Positions 1 through 8,465 of a stretch of 12,724 bases of DNA are shown piece by piece. This DNA comes from Mycoemilia scoparia. Lineage: Eukaryota; Kickxellomycota; Kickxellomycetes; Kickxellales; Kickxellaceae. Below the pieces are notes generated by a model, which ran no database searches, was not told where the DNA came from, and saw only the letters and a list, made by a program, of their open reading frames with translations. The DNA lies in assembly GCA_027575805.1 (NCBI GenBank), contig JANBPU010000405.1, positions 1-12,724 on the forward strand, in the 5' to 3' direction. The position numbers and the translations under genes were made by a program. How positions within the stretch are numbered: the stretch's first letter is position 1; every line of letters starts with the position of its first letter.

Positions 1-69
1 GTCTAGACACAATAGGTCAAAAAAGAAATATAAATTGGTCTAGACTCTTTTTTATTTGAGTCTAGACTC
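1..69. repeat. Cluster of three GTCTAGAC palindromes at the element's break
   Basis: The perfect 8-bp palindrome GTCTAGAC occurs at 1-8, 38-45 and 60-67. The last copy extends to a 12-bp palindrome, GAGTCTAGACTC, at 58-69. The spacers are AT-rich. The cluster starts about 20 bp past the end of recognisable RNase H sequence and supplies the stop codon of the polyprotein frame. It may be the edge of a tandem array or another insertion that continues to the left of the window. Confidence 0.7.
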
Positions 70-3000
70 ATTTCCTTTGCCGTAGTATAGCAATAGTGAC
101 GGAGCTTCTTTAGCATAATATAGATTGCAAACAGTTCACGCTTCACCTGGGCATATCTTTGCTCTCGCTCATTAAACTTATAGCTCTCATATCTTATACA
201 GTAACGGTCTCCATTGACATCTTCCTGAGTAAGAATAGCTCCAGCACCATAAGGACTAGCATCAGTAGTTATTATTAAAGGACGATCAGGTACATTGTAT
301 ACTGGACTACATAGCACTGGGGCTGTGGTTAGTGCATCCTTTAGGAGGTTGAAGGACAATTCCTGATCCTTCCCCCAATAGAAGTCTATATTCTTCTTTA
401 GGATGTGATAGAGTGGCATTGCAATAGATGAGAAGTTGGGAATCCAATTGCGAAAGAAGGAGCATGCAGAAACAAAGCTCCTTATTTGGGTCTCATCAGC
501 AGGTGTTGGTGTATTAGCTATCCTTTGTACAGCACTTGGTTCAGGCTTTCTTCCTTCTGGACCACACTCATATCCTAATATGTTTACTTCCCTCACTCCA
601 AACCTAGTCTTAATTCCACTAATAGTCAATCCTGCACTGGCTATAACTTTGAGTACTTCCACAACATCCTGTATATGTCTCTTCACCATGAATCGTATAC
701 CATCCTCATCAACTATATCTACATCATCTATCTCAGACATACGCTCTCCCAGGATCACACCATCATCCATAAAGATCCTTACTTTATGTAGTATATAGTC
801 CATAAATATCTTGTGCATTATCCTTTGGAAGTGAGCTACTGAATTTGCCCACCCCATAGGAAGTCTTGTCATATGCATTAGGCCCAAGGGTGTGTGGAGA
901 GAGAATATATCTCTGTCTCTTTTATCCACAGGCAGTTGGTCATAACCAGAATAAAGATCAAACACGGTTACCAAAACATGTCCACTGGCATCTTCAGTAA
1001 TCTCCTCAGCATTAGGAGGCCTATCTGCATTTTTAATAGTCACTTGGTTTACTGGCTGCATATCTTGAATGAAACGTAGCTGAGTTTTCTCTTTCTTTTC
1101 AATCATGAACCACCGGTTGGCATATGGTCCTATAGAAGGCTCAAGGACTCCAGCCTTTATCTTTGAGTGAATTAGATCAATTACTTTATCATATATTGGT
1201 CGAGGTACTGGATAAGGTTTGAAATTCCAAGGCTCATGTGGTACTGTTGGAACTCGTATAGCAGGCTCTATATCAGCACTGAGTAAGCCTGCTTCATTAT
1301 CTGTAAAAGCAAAGGCAGCATCTACTTGGATGAGTTCGTTTCGAAAAAGAGATACTTCTTTATCACTTAGCCAACCATCACCAATGACAAGTTGTTGGAG
1401 TCTCTCTGCAGTCAAATGCTGGGATTTCTCATATGTATGCTGAGATTTGTCTTTATTGGTCATCAGTTGCTGCTCATTCTTCAGAGGTTGGTTTACTGGA
1501 TGAACCTTCTTTCCTACAGGCTTATATTTGGCTGCATTGCATTCAAAGCTGGTTTCAATTAGGTTGACATGATATATACCATCAGGCATCTCAGCGGTAA
1601 TGTCATTAATCGATAGCTGCTTTTCTTCTCTTTGGTTGAGTGCAGTTCTAAAACGAATAGTCTCAAGTCCATTTGTAATGACATATTCACGAATACCATT
1701 ATCATTCTTCTCGACTTTCCAATCTGACTGCTCAAGGAAAGGTAGTCCAAGTAAAAGGTTATACTTGAATTTATCGATAGCAATTGCTGCTGTATTGAAT
1801 TTGGCTTGTCCAAATTGTACATTTACTTCCCATGCAACCCCATTACTTGGGTTAGAGTGATCACCTGCATCAATCATAGTTGGAGTAGTGATAGTGTTGA
1901 TATGTATACCCATTTCACGTAGCCATTGCTTATTTGCTACATTAAGCTCAGAACCAGGATCAATAACTACTATAACAGGCTCTCCATTGACACTGGCACG
2001 TACTCTGATTGCTTTGGTTGAGTATAAAGCTGCTGATTTTTTGTTATAATTATCCAGCATATCACAGGAAGGTGTTACTATGGCCTGGTTGTTAATTGTC
2101 TCAATCGAATCTGTATAGGCCACTCTTTTCCTAGTAGTAATCGAATGTAAGAATTTTCGGCCCTCCTCACTCATTCCTAGGAACTGCAACATTGGCACGG
2201 ACACTGTAGCCTTTCCCATGGCTTGCTCAATTGGTTCCTTAATTGGAGGCATTTCCACTGATGATCTGATTTTATATGCTGGCTTTTTTACAATTTTTAA
2301 ATTTTCGGAATTTTGTCCCATAATAGTCCCATTTTCGACATCCATAGGGCTGGTACTAGTGTTTTTCGCACGTTTTACAATTGGTATACCTCTTATATCA
2401 CGTTCTATATCTCCTCCTCTCCTTTTTTCAGCGGCATCAACGTGATTGTTATCTCCTCTATTTCTTCCCTCTATTTCTTCCTCTCCTTCGTCCTCTTCTT
2501 CACTCCTTTCCTCATCTATCACCTCCGCCATCTCAATGAGGTTGACCTGACGCCGATTACTACCTGAAATTGAGGCCCTTAGCCCATTTTCACTTGGGAT
2601 AAGCTTGGGCCCATTATTAGGTAGGCACAACATTCCATTTCGTTTTTCAATCTTTCCTGTTTCTAAATCCTCATTCAACGCGGCACACGACTTCATGGTA
2701 TGATTTGTTTGGCTACAATAGAAACACAACAGAGTAGTGGGCGCGGCTGGGTGGTTCTGTTTCTCAATTAACAAGGTAAGTCTGGTGATTTGCTTGGTCA
2801 ATTCAGTCATTTCATAATTGTTGTCATTGCTAACCATCGTTTTCGTTTTTTCTTCCTGTTTTTTACCACTTTGCATCGCCTTCTGGATATTCAGCTCCCA
2901 CTTGGGCTTATCTGCTTCGTCCTTAGCAAACTCAATGGCCTTTTCAAATATTTCGTCCAGGTCTTTTGCCTTCCTAATTCTAGGTAAGAGTTCAGGCAGC

Positions 3001-3506
3001 CACTCGGGGCATATATACTTCAACAATCTCTCTATCTTGGTATCACTAGACCATGCACTAACAGACTTGTAAATTGTTTGCAGTTGTACTAGCTGACGTT
3101 TTGCCTTGGTCTTGTTGAACCCTTCTTGCAAGAATTGTTCTATTATCTGGATAGGGTCATCTACTTCGTCGTCATCATCATCCAGGAATAGCTTCATAAA
3201 GGCAGGCTTGATCGCGTCCCACTCGTTGTTAGGGTATATCTTGCCAATTTGGTTAAGAAGGAGTTTCTCTGTAGGCGAAAGGAAGCTCTTCATGTTCTTT
3301 ACCCACTCGTTTTTGGGCACCTTCATTTGGTTCATAAACGCTTCGAACGACCAAAAGAAATCTTCAGGTTTCTCTGGATTAAACCTTGATGGGTGAAAGG
3401 TAATCATAGCAGCCCCCTTGCATTGGGCGCCATCTGACTTGACTTCACTCCTATCTAGTACAGAATTTATCTTGATAGAAGAAGCTGTAGATTCACTTCC
3501 CGCCAT
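3..3506 (-). CDS. Gag-protease-reverse transcriptase-RNase H polyprotein, C-terminally truncated
   Basis: This retrotransposon polyprotein packages RNA, processes itself and makes cDNA. Domains in order: Gag-like region (about 35-215); a CX2CX4HX4C zinc knuckle (C261, C264, H269, C274); an acidic, basic-patched linker (325-385); a retropepsin-like domain with its active-site loop at D516-P-G and the LLLGLPFL strand at 584-591; reverse transcriptase (about 755-985) with D850 in FDLYSGYD and the catalytic FMDD at 912-915; and RNase H with D1082 (TTDASPYGAG) and E1124. Family similarity ends near residue 1140, before the next expected RNase H aspartate. The remaining 27 residues are unrelated and the TAG stop lies in a GTCTAGAC palindrome. 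Integrase is absent. The ATG at 3506 is the first in frame. The protease has Pro where Ser or Thr is normal. Gag and Pol share one frame with no frameshift site. Confidence 0.9.
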   Translation of the reverse strand: MAGSESTASSIKINSVLDRSEVKSDGAQCKGAAMITFHPSRFNPEKPEDFFWSFEAFMNQMKVPKNEWVKNMKSFLSPTEKLLLNQIGKIYPNNEWDAIKPAFMKLFLDDDDDEVDDPIQIIEQFLQEGFNKTKAKRQLVQLQTIYKSVSAWSSDTKIERLLKYICPEWLPELLPRIRKAKDLDEIFEKAIEFAKDEADKPKWELNIQKAMQSGKKQEEKTKTMVSNDNNYEMTELTKQITRLTLLIEKQNHPAAPTTLLCFYCSQTNHTMKSCAALNEDLETGKIEKRNGMLCLPNNGPKLIPSENGLRASISGSNRRQVNLIEMAEVIDEERSEEEDEGEEEIEGRNRGDNNHVDAAEKRRGGDIERDIRGIPIVKRAKNTSTSPMDVENGTIMGQNSENLKIVKKPAYKIRSSVEMPPIKEPIEQAMGKATVSVPMLQFLGMSEEGRKFLHSITTRKRVAYTDSIETINNQAIVTPSCDMLDNYNKKSAALYSTKAIRVRASVNGEPVIVVIDPGSELNVANKQWLREMGIHINTITTPTMIDAGDHSNPSNGVAWEVNVQFGQAKFNTAAIAIDKFKYNLLLGLPFLEQSDWKVEKNDNGIREYVITNGLETIRFRTALNQREEKQLSINDITAEMPDGIYHVNLIETSFECNAAKYKPVGKKVHPVNQPLKNEQQLMTNKDKSQHTYEKSQHLTAERLQQLVIGDGWLSDKEVSLFRNELIQVDAAFAFTDNEAGLLSADIEPAIRVPTVPHEPWNFKPYPVPRPIYDKVIDLIHSKIKAGVLEPSIGPYANRWFMIEKKEKTQLRFIQDMQPVNQVTIKNADRPPNAEEITEDASGHVLVTVFDLYSGYDQLPVDKRDRDIFSLHTPLGLMHMTRLPMGWANSVAHFQRIMHKIFMDYILHKVRIFMDDGVILGERMSEIDDVDIVDEDGIRFMVKRHIQDVVEVLKVIASAGLTISGIKTRFGVREVNILGYECGPEGRKPEPSAVQRIANTPTPADETQIRSFVSACSFFRNWIPNFSSIAMPLYHILKKNIDFYWGKDQELSFNLLKDALTTAPVLCSPVYNVPDRPLIITTDASPYGAGAILTQEDVNGDRYCIRYESYKFNEREQRYAQVKRELFAIYIMLKKLRHYCYTTAKEMSLDSNKKESRPIYISFLTYCV

Positions 3507-3633
3507 AATAAATAAATGATACTTTATAGTTGAATATATTAAAGAATAAATGTTATAAAGTTGTGTGTTTTTTATTAAAAGTGAAACATACTAAGTACTT
3601 ATAGTAAAAATCTTTACCATAGAAAAGTGATAC

Positions 3634-3651
3634 TAATAATAATAATAATAA
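3634..3651. repeat. (TAA)6 microsatellite
   Basis: Six perfect TAA units occur inside the AT-rich leader of the retroelement. Confidence 0.9.
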
Positions 3652-3766
3652 GTGGCTGTTAAAATATATTATATACTTGTTATGAGGCTTTCTGTTTATA
3701 AGAAATCCCATTAAGGCATATACTAAGCCATATAATAACAGCATATAGAATGATCTCTGTGCTCAT

Positions 3767-3783
3767 GGTTTCATGAGATACCA
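3767..3783 (-). other. Possible primer-binding site of the retroelement
   Basis: Reading on the minus strand from 3783, the bases TGGTATCTCATGAAACC directly follow the TCA that would end the LTR. TGG is the invariant start of a site complementary to a tRNA CCA end, and TGGTATC matches the start of the site used by many Ty1- and Ty3-type elements. The rest does not match any tRNA I can name. The same bases form short inverted repeats (TCATGGT at 3763-3769 with ACCATGA at 3780-3786; CTCATG with CATGAG at 3762-3777), so self-pairing is also possible. Confidence 0.3.
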
Positions 3784-4011
3784 TGACAAATTTTTTGAAA
3801 CCAATAACTATTTATTCTTTCTACCTCAATCTTTGAGACACTATCACACCCTCAATATTGGTTTGGGGAATAGCATTCCTAATTGAATTAAGCTCTCCCA
3901 AACGAGAGCTTTCCAATGGTATATAACACTTGTGTTTATAGGATTTCATATAAAAACACTTCCCTTGTAAGACAGAATAGCGAATGTCTATCAAAGCTCT
4001 ACAGGAGTACA
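3784..4011 (-). repeat. Candidate 5' LTR of the retroelement
   Basis: On the minus strand this 228-bp interval begins TGT and ends TCA, the usual LTR termini. It contains a TATA-like TTATATA (3920-3926) about 85 bp from its start, followed by a perfect 8-bp hairpin (3890-3897 with 3904-3911). It is followed at once by TGGTATC, which resembles the start of a tRNA primer-binding site. The position, about 280 bp before the gag ATG, is right for a 5' LTR. No second LTR is in the window, so this is inferred from internal signals only. Because the (AC)n tract follows, the outer end could lie anywhere in 4011-4030. Confidence 0.4.
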
Positions 4012-4030
4012 CACACACACACACACACAC
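4009..4030. repeat. (AC)11 microsatellite
   Basis: Eleven perfect AC units lie between the candidate LTR and the decayed gene on the right. The LTR would begin in or beside this tract. Confidence 0.95.
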
Positions 4031-4035
4031 CCTAA

Positions 4036-5222
4036 GGTCAATATAATTGTAGTGGTCTAAACTGGAACTATTCGGATTCTTTGGGAATGGCTAGACGCTG
4101 TGTAGGTCTTTTGGATATAGGCAGCGATAAACAACATCCTGCATAAATAGCCTGGGAAATTGCAAAGCTGACATCCAGATACACATGCATATATGAATTT
4201 TGAAGATGGAATATGGTGATATGGTATGGCCAATGTTCATTGATAAAGAAGGATGTTTTGGCATCATGTGGGCCTTATAAATTAGGACAACTTTATGGAC
4301 GTATCGTACCTGTTTTCAAAGATTATTATGTAAAAAGTTATATCTGCTGTGCAATCAATTGAAATGTCAGCTTCATCGATAAAGGTTTCTCATCATATGA
4401 TCATTTAGAATATTGTTCAGGCATTGTTTGATGCTCAAGAACAAATATCCCATTTTATTCTACTTTTATATTCGCCTTTTGTAATATCGCCTTTATATTG
4501 AAAAAAAAGACAATCACAAACACAGTGTTACAATGGTCATAATCTCGGTGTTTGGTGTAATAATACAAATACTGAATTCTGCACTATTCTATTGTTAAAG
4601 ATCATCGAATATTATAGCATATATAACATATTTAATCGAAGAGATCGGCACCCATATGTACCAAACCACGAGGATATATCTGTACATAATGGTGCGGGGC
4701 ATACTATGTATGTGTTATAATGTAACAAGATACCTGACATTTACCCTATCGGTGTTTTTCCCTATAAGCCCAATGCACTGCCGATTTTTATATATCATGA
4801 CACCATTGTTAAAGGCGAGGATGTCAGTTGCCACTATTATACCTTCAAGTACAAGAGAAAATACTTTTAGTTTTAGTATAAAGAAAGATTGCTGTACATT
4901 GTCAAGGTGGCATCTATAATAACATGCGACGTATCATATTCCAACATTATAGACAGTGAAATTTTGCTAAAACTTCCATTTGCATTTAAAATAAGATACA
5001 CGCCCCATTCTGTGCTGCAAATAGCCCATTCAACAATTTAACGCAATAGTATTGCATGGCGCAGTGCTTTTGTGGCGTGGCTCTAGAGGCATAGCTAAGA
5101 TAGGTAGACAATGGTCATGGAATTGTACCAAGCAATACAGAGATTTTATACACAATATGTGGCGGATTGTAACATGTTTGCTGAGCTTTAAAGATGGGGA
5201 ATATATGTATTATATCCAATAA
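4036..5222 (+). pseudogene. Decayed protein-coding gene, possibly a fungal zinc-cluster transcription factor
   Basis: Three consecutive plus-strand frames join end to end with very few stops. Frame 1 runs 4036 to about 4508 (about 158 codons; stops at 4144, 4201, 4360, 4429). Frame 2 runs about 4505-5041 (about 178 codons; stops at 4718, 4868, 4874). Frame 3 runs about 5037-5222 (62 codons, ending in TAA). The first switch is at an A8 run (4501-4508). Random DNA of this composition should carry roughly three to four times more stops, so I read this as an old gene with two frameshifts. Frame 1 contains LGMARRCVGLLDIG, then HPA, then IAWEIAKLTS, and later LYGRIVPVF. This order recalls the fungal_trans regulatory domain of Zn2Cys6 regulators. 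The DNA-binding zinc cluster is not seen; it would lie where the retroelement now is. The middle and tail (GVFPYKPNALPIF, KLPFAFKIRYTPHS, GRQWSWNC) I do not recognise. No splice sites rescue the stops. Confidence 0.45.
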
Positions 5223-5348
5223 ATTAATAACACCATTAAATAAGAAAGAAAAACATGTTACTCGCAGTAAAAGGTATGAAAACTCGCTATCTATAGGCTA
5301 TAGTTTGGCCACAACAACTAAAATCATATATCAATAGTATTTCTACTA
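5223..5348. other. Short AT-rich spacer
   Basis: No gene, RNA or clear repeat is visible between the end of the decayed frame and the repeat copy on the right. Weak similarity to the second copy may begin near 5281 (ACTCGCTAT, also at 8421). Confidence 0.4.
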
Positions 5349-5507
5349 ATGGTAGAATCTTCTTCAAGGGTGTACTAGGATATTCCCTTGAATATTAGCT
5401 AATCACCGCTGAGACTCCAGGTAAAATTTATAGCTCGTAGGCTGATTTGCAGGGAATGTACGAGGGCACCGCGGCCTGTCCCCTTTTGGTGGAGAGCTTG
5501 CAAAATA
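5349..5507. repeat. Diverged repeat, copy A (partner at 8466-8627)
   Basis: This stretch aligns in the same orientation with 8466-8627. The best block is 5441-5470 against 8558-8587, with 24 of 30 bases equal and no gap. A second block, 5488-5509 against 8608-8629, has 17 of 22. The left part is weaker (about 60 percent) but keeps GTGTAC and ATGG in register. The copy ends about 18 bp from the HMG-protein stop codon, so it probably lies in that gene's 3' untranslated region. It may be a short interspersed repeat or a remnant of a duplication. Confidence 0.6.
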
Positions 5508-5524
5508 CATATTAAAGCAGCGCT

Positions 5525-6484
5525 CTACAAGTTGTGGTTGGTTTTTAGGTGGTCGTTCCATGGAATGTCAGAGAAAACCTCTCTGATGCTAGGAAGCTTG
5601 TAGTGTAGGCAGGTTTGGTTATTAACGGTTTGCCTTGGAGGCACAGACAAGGTCCTTTGTGGAATCTCAGGGCTGATTTGTTGTGTATGGCTGAGGTCAT
5701 TGTTAATATCAACCTCCAAGTTGAGCTGGTCAAGCATGGCCTGTTGCCTTGCCTTGGTTTCTACCGTCTCAAGTATCTGTAGCTTTTTGTAAAACTGCTT
5801 GACTTCCTTGGATTCGTTTTTCCACTTTTCGCCTAGTATCCGAGAAATCTCTGGCTGAGTTAGCCCAGGATTGATCTCATATAACTCCTTTGACTTGTCT
5901 CTACGATATTTTATGAAAGCATTCGATGCCTTTGCGACGTTCAAGCCTTGTGTCTTTCGCCGCTTGGCTCTGGAGTCGTTGGAAGAAGATTCATCCAAAG
6001 GCCTTATATTTAGTTTTTTGGCCAGGTTTTTCTGCTCATTCTGTTTGTCTTGCTTCATTTCCATATAGCGAGCCTTGTACATGTCCTTGACTTCCTTGGA
6101 CTCGTTCTTCCAGAGGTCCGCAACCATTTTGGAGATGAACCTTTGGTTGAGATCCGGGTACTTTTTCATTAGCTCCCTGCATTTATCCAGCCTGTAAGAT
6201 ATGAATGAGTTTGGTGGGTTTTTAAACAAATTATCGCTCTTTTTATTCGACGAGCTGGCGCTTGACGCCGGGCTGCACGTATCATGACAGGACGTGCTTG
6301 TATAAGACGAAGACTGAGGCGATGCGGAGAGGGCTGGAGTCGGCCTAAAGCATTGGGATGGCGAGGCAGAAGGGGACCGACTGGCCAAGGACTTGTCAAT
6401 AAAGCAGGGATTTGGTATTGTGAGAGGTCTAAGCTTGGGGTCAAAGCTCGCGTAGTGATAAAAAAATGGAGTGTCTGCGATCAT
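5525..6484 (-). CDS. Transcription factor with two MATA-type HMG boxes
   Basis: This is a probable nuclear DNA-binding regulator of 319 residues, intronless. An S/T/P-rich N-terminus (about 36-80) is followed by HMG box 1 (about 89-150; PPNSFISYRLDK, then DLWKNESKEVK). A basic stretch, RAKRRK (172-177), is a likely nuclear localisation signal. HMG box 2 (about 185-240; SNAFIKYRRDK, then ISRILGEKWKNESKEVK) follows. The C-terminus has an isolated KLPSIREVF, a type of short motif often seen in fungal regulators. The boxes share about half of their residues, including the identical WKNESKEVK. Both match the MATA_HMG class (mating-type and Ste11-like proteins) rather than HMGB. The start at 6484 has A at -3 and leads into plausible protein; a longer frame from 6610 adds 42 residues that look like translated leader. 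The usual Mucorales sex-locus neighbours (triose-phosphate transporter, RNA helicase) are absent, so a mating role is only a possibility. Confidence 0.9.
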   Translation of the reverse strand: MIADTPFFYHYASFDPKLRPLTIPNPCFIDKSLASRSPSASPSQCFRPTPALSASPQSSSYTSTSCHDTCSPASSASSSNKKSDNLFKNPPNSFISYRLDKCRELMKKYPDLNQRFISKMVADLWKNESKEVKDMYKARYMEMKQDKQNEQKNLAKKLNIRPLDESSSNDSRAKRRKTQGLNVAKASNAFIKYRRDKSKELYEINPGLTQPEISRILGEKWKNESKEVKQFYKKLQILETVETKARQQAMLDQLNLEVDINNDLSHTQQISPEIPQRTLSVPPRQTVNNQTCLHYKLPSIREVFSDIPWNDHLKTNHNL

Positions 6485-6560
6485 TGTTGAGAAGGGGGGT
6501 AAAAGGAAAGGGAAATTGGGATCTGTACGATGTACTAAAAACAGGAGCTGATAGGCCCAG

Positions 6561-6567
6561 TTATAAA
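6561..6567 (-). promoter_or_regulatory. TATA-like box upstream of the HMG gene
   Basis: TTTATAA on the minus strand lies about 77 bp before the chosen ATG. A pyrimidine-rich stretch separates it from the start codon. It is a reasonable core-promoter candidate, and it would make the upstream ATG at 6610 non-transcribed. It is short enough to occur by chance in AT-rich DNA. Confidence 0.35.
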
Positions 6568-7568
6568 CATTCAAGAAACACAGCAGCGGAGTTGATAGTT
6601 TCTCAAACATTGTTGAAAAAACGAAAGAGCAAAGACATTGAGCGCCTGTGCATTAGTTAATTTTCCGTTTGGAGAGCGCAGGAATAACGGCACATGGATC
6701 ATGCTTGTGAATACCTGGCCAGACATAATGCCTCCTCCATCTGTGTGAAAAACCAAAAGGGGTTGGCTGATACAGCAGGGTGTTTGCAACCACCAGCACT
6801 CTTAACTAGAGCGTAACAACACCGCACCATCAATGCGACCCTATGTCCTATGTTCACATTGTATTAAATCACAAGGCAACAAAGCCCATGTTGCTGTTTT
6901 TGTCTGTAATATATAACCCTGTGGGGTTTACTGCCCAAGTCTATAGAATGCATAAAGGCCTCTGGCGATGATGATGATACACAGAATACCCCTTAAATAA
7001 ATTCTACTATACATTTCTATAGCAAGGTCGTCCAAGCGACTTACAGCAAAACCATTGTGGTTTTGATACAATTTAGCCACTGGCTCTGTAATACATATGC
7101 TCAGGGTATACTCAGCCTCTACGCCTTGCTGTCCACTAGTGTATATAATTACAAATCAAACTAAAGACTTATAATAGTGATCTGGTAAAAGAAAGTATGG
7201 CTATAGGGAGTGTGTTTACCACAATATCATGTTCCCAAAACACACAGGGTGATTTGGTAATACTCTTTGTTCTCCCAACCATTAAAGCGAGACCAGCTTT
7301 TTAGGATATGTGGGCATTATACAAATAATCGGGTTGCGCTTTACTAGTCTGCAATTTTGCTGGTACAGTAGTGCCTAAATGCGGTAGTGTGTCTGAATAA
7401 CAGTGTGGCCTCCATTGATTAGAGGCTACCAAAGAATTCTTAGCAGAAGCTTTTTCCACACTAAAATCATGTATGATGTACAACTATACACTATTGTTTA
7501 CATAATACATTTATTATGAGCATGTATAAATTCTCTCAAAAATCCTTTAGAGAACACACAATCACATT

Positions 7569-7616
7569 CACACACACACACATACATCAATAACTGTGTG
7601 TATGTATATGTGTGTC
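7569..7616. repeat. CA-rich and TG-rich microsatellites facing each other
   Basis: A (CA)7 tract (7569-7582) is followed after about 12 bp by a TG-rich tract (7595-7616) with TATG interruptions. Together they form an imperfect inverted repeat. Confidence 0.7.
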
Positions 7617-8214
7617 ATTGCTTGGGACGCCGAGTCATGTAGAGCGCAGGCTATTAGCCAACTTTCCAAAATGCTGTTGCTGGACAGCAAAGTTGTTTTC
7701 CCATGGCTTTACCACACCACCAGAACTTGTGAGATAGGGTTGATCACAGTCACTCTGATATTGGTTTCCCCATCTGATAAAAAGCTTTCCCCGTCTTTGA
7801 CAAGTTAATCTGCCTTTTGGTTCACTCAAAGCCTTGAGATGTAAAAGGCATTGGACTTGAAAACGATGTTTTTGCACATCAACATAGTACACACATAACT
7901 AAGATGTGTTGGCAAACTCACAACCTCATGGTAACTAAAAATAACAATAGCCTACAAATAAGCACTCACAAGTTACACTTTGTACTTTTTTGTAAACATC
8001 CAGCATGCCAATAAGTCCCATTGATACTGTATGCAAACATTAATGCAATATCGAATAGTTTTCTATACTATCAGTTTTTGACTATTATTTCAGCAATTAG
8101 GTCTATTGATACAATACACCAACGCATATTACAAAGCATCCACATCTACACACAGACAGATGAGAAACCTTTTACCATTTAGAGCTATATTAGGGCGTTC
8201 GGATCCCAGGTACA

Positions 8215-8254
8215 ATCCAACGTGCCAGTGAATAATGCTTGCTGGCATGTGGAT
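8215..8254. repeat. Imperfect inverted repeat, 13-14 bp arms
   Basis: ATCCAACGTGCCAG (8215-8228) is nearly the reverse complement of CTGGCATGTGGAT (8242-8254), with one mismatch and one missing base around a 13-nt spacer. It could be a folded-RNA element or a remnant of a small inverted-repeat transposon. No flanking target duplication was seen. Confidence 0.5.
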
Positions 8255-8465
8255 ACGTAATCTCAGGTCCTAGCAATAGGATATTAACTTTCTACAAATA
8301 TTCAGCTTGTGGCTTTTTGATTCAATATAACCATAATCAGAAACAATAGACTATCAGCACCTCCAATGACTAAAGATGCACCTTTTTCAATATAAGGAGG
8401 CGCCATCAATGGTGCTAGGCACTCGCTATTCCAATTGACAAAAAGCCAGCTTATCTTAGCAATAC

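Larger units (their letters stand above)
3507..3783 (-). other. Untranslated leader between candidate LTR and gag
   Basis: This AT-rich stretch holds no gene. It contains a (TAA)6 microsatellite at 3634-3651 and an inverted repeat, ACTTTATA at 3521-3528 with TATAAAGT at 3554-3561, just before the gag start codon. It would be the 5' leader of the element's RNA if the LTR assignment is right. Confidence 0.4.
1..4011 (-). mobile_element. Ty3-like LTR retroelement, 3' part missing or outside the window
   Basis: The element reads right to left. It consists of a candidate 5' LTR (3784-4011), a leader of about 277 bp, and one long gag-pol frame that stops inside RNase H. Integrase and the 3' LTR are not in the window. 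Recognisable RNase H sequence ends near position 88, and the last 86 bases contain three GTCTAGAC palindromes. The element is therefore either truncated or rearranged there, or continues in another frame beyond the window. The lineage is suggested by the RT core (FDLYSGYD, then LPMGWANS, then FMDD), which I recall from fungal Ty3-type elements where the usual YxDD box is FxDD. An uninterrupted frame of 1167 codons suggests a fairly young copy. The right boundary (4011-4030) is inferred. Confidence 0.8.

Noticed and set aside
436..3396. Several open plus-strand frames (60-120 codons) across the retroelement
   Set aside because: All lie antisense to the intact gag-pol frame and have no independent support.
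4656..4919. Open plus-strand frame of 87 codons
   Set aside because: It overlaps the decayed gene in a different frame; the frame chosen for the pseudogene links better to flanking readable segments.
6485..6610. HMG protein starting at 6610 instead of 6484
   Set aside because: The extra 42 residues are hydrophobic and featureless, and the TATA-like box and good ATG context favour 6484.
6826..6970. Plus-strand peptide with LLFLSVIYNPVGFTAQV, reminiscent of the RSILSFVA-type motif of Bel/Pao elements
   Set aside because: The similarity covers one short segment only, no other pol motif is nearby, and Bel/Pao elements are not expected in fungi.
7635..7892. Open minus-strand frame of 85 codons
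   Set aside because: No recognisable domain or promoter, and such a length is expected by chance in nearly 3 kb of intergenic DNA.
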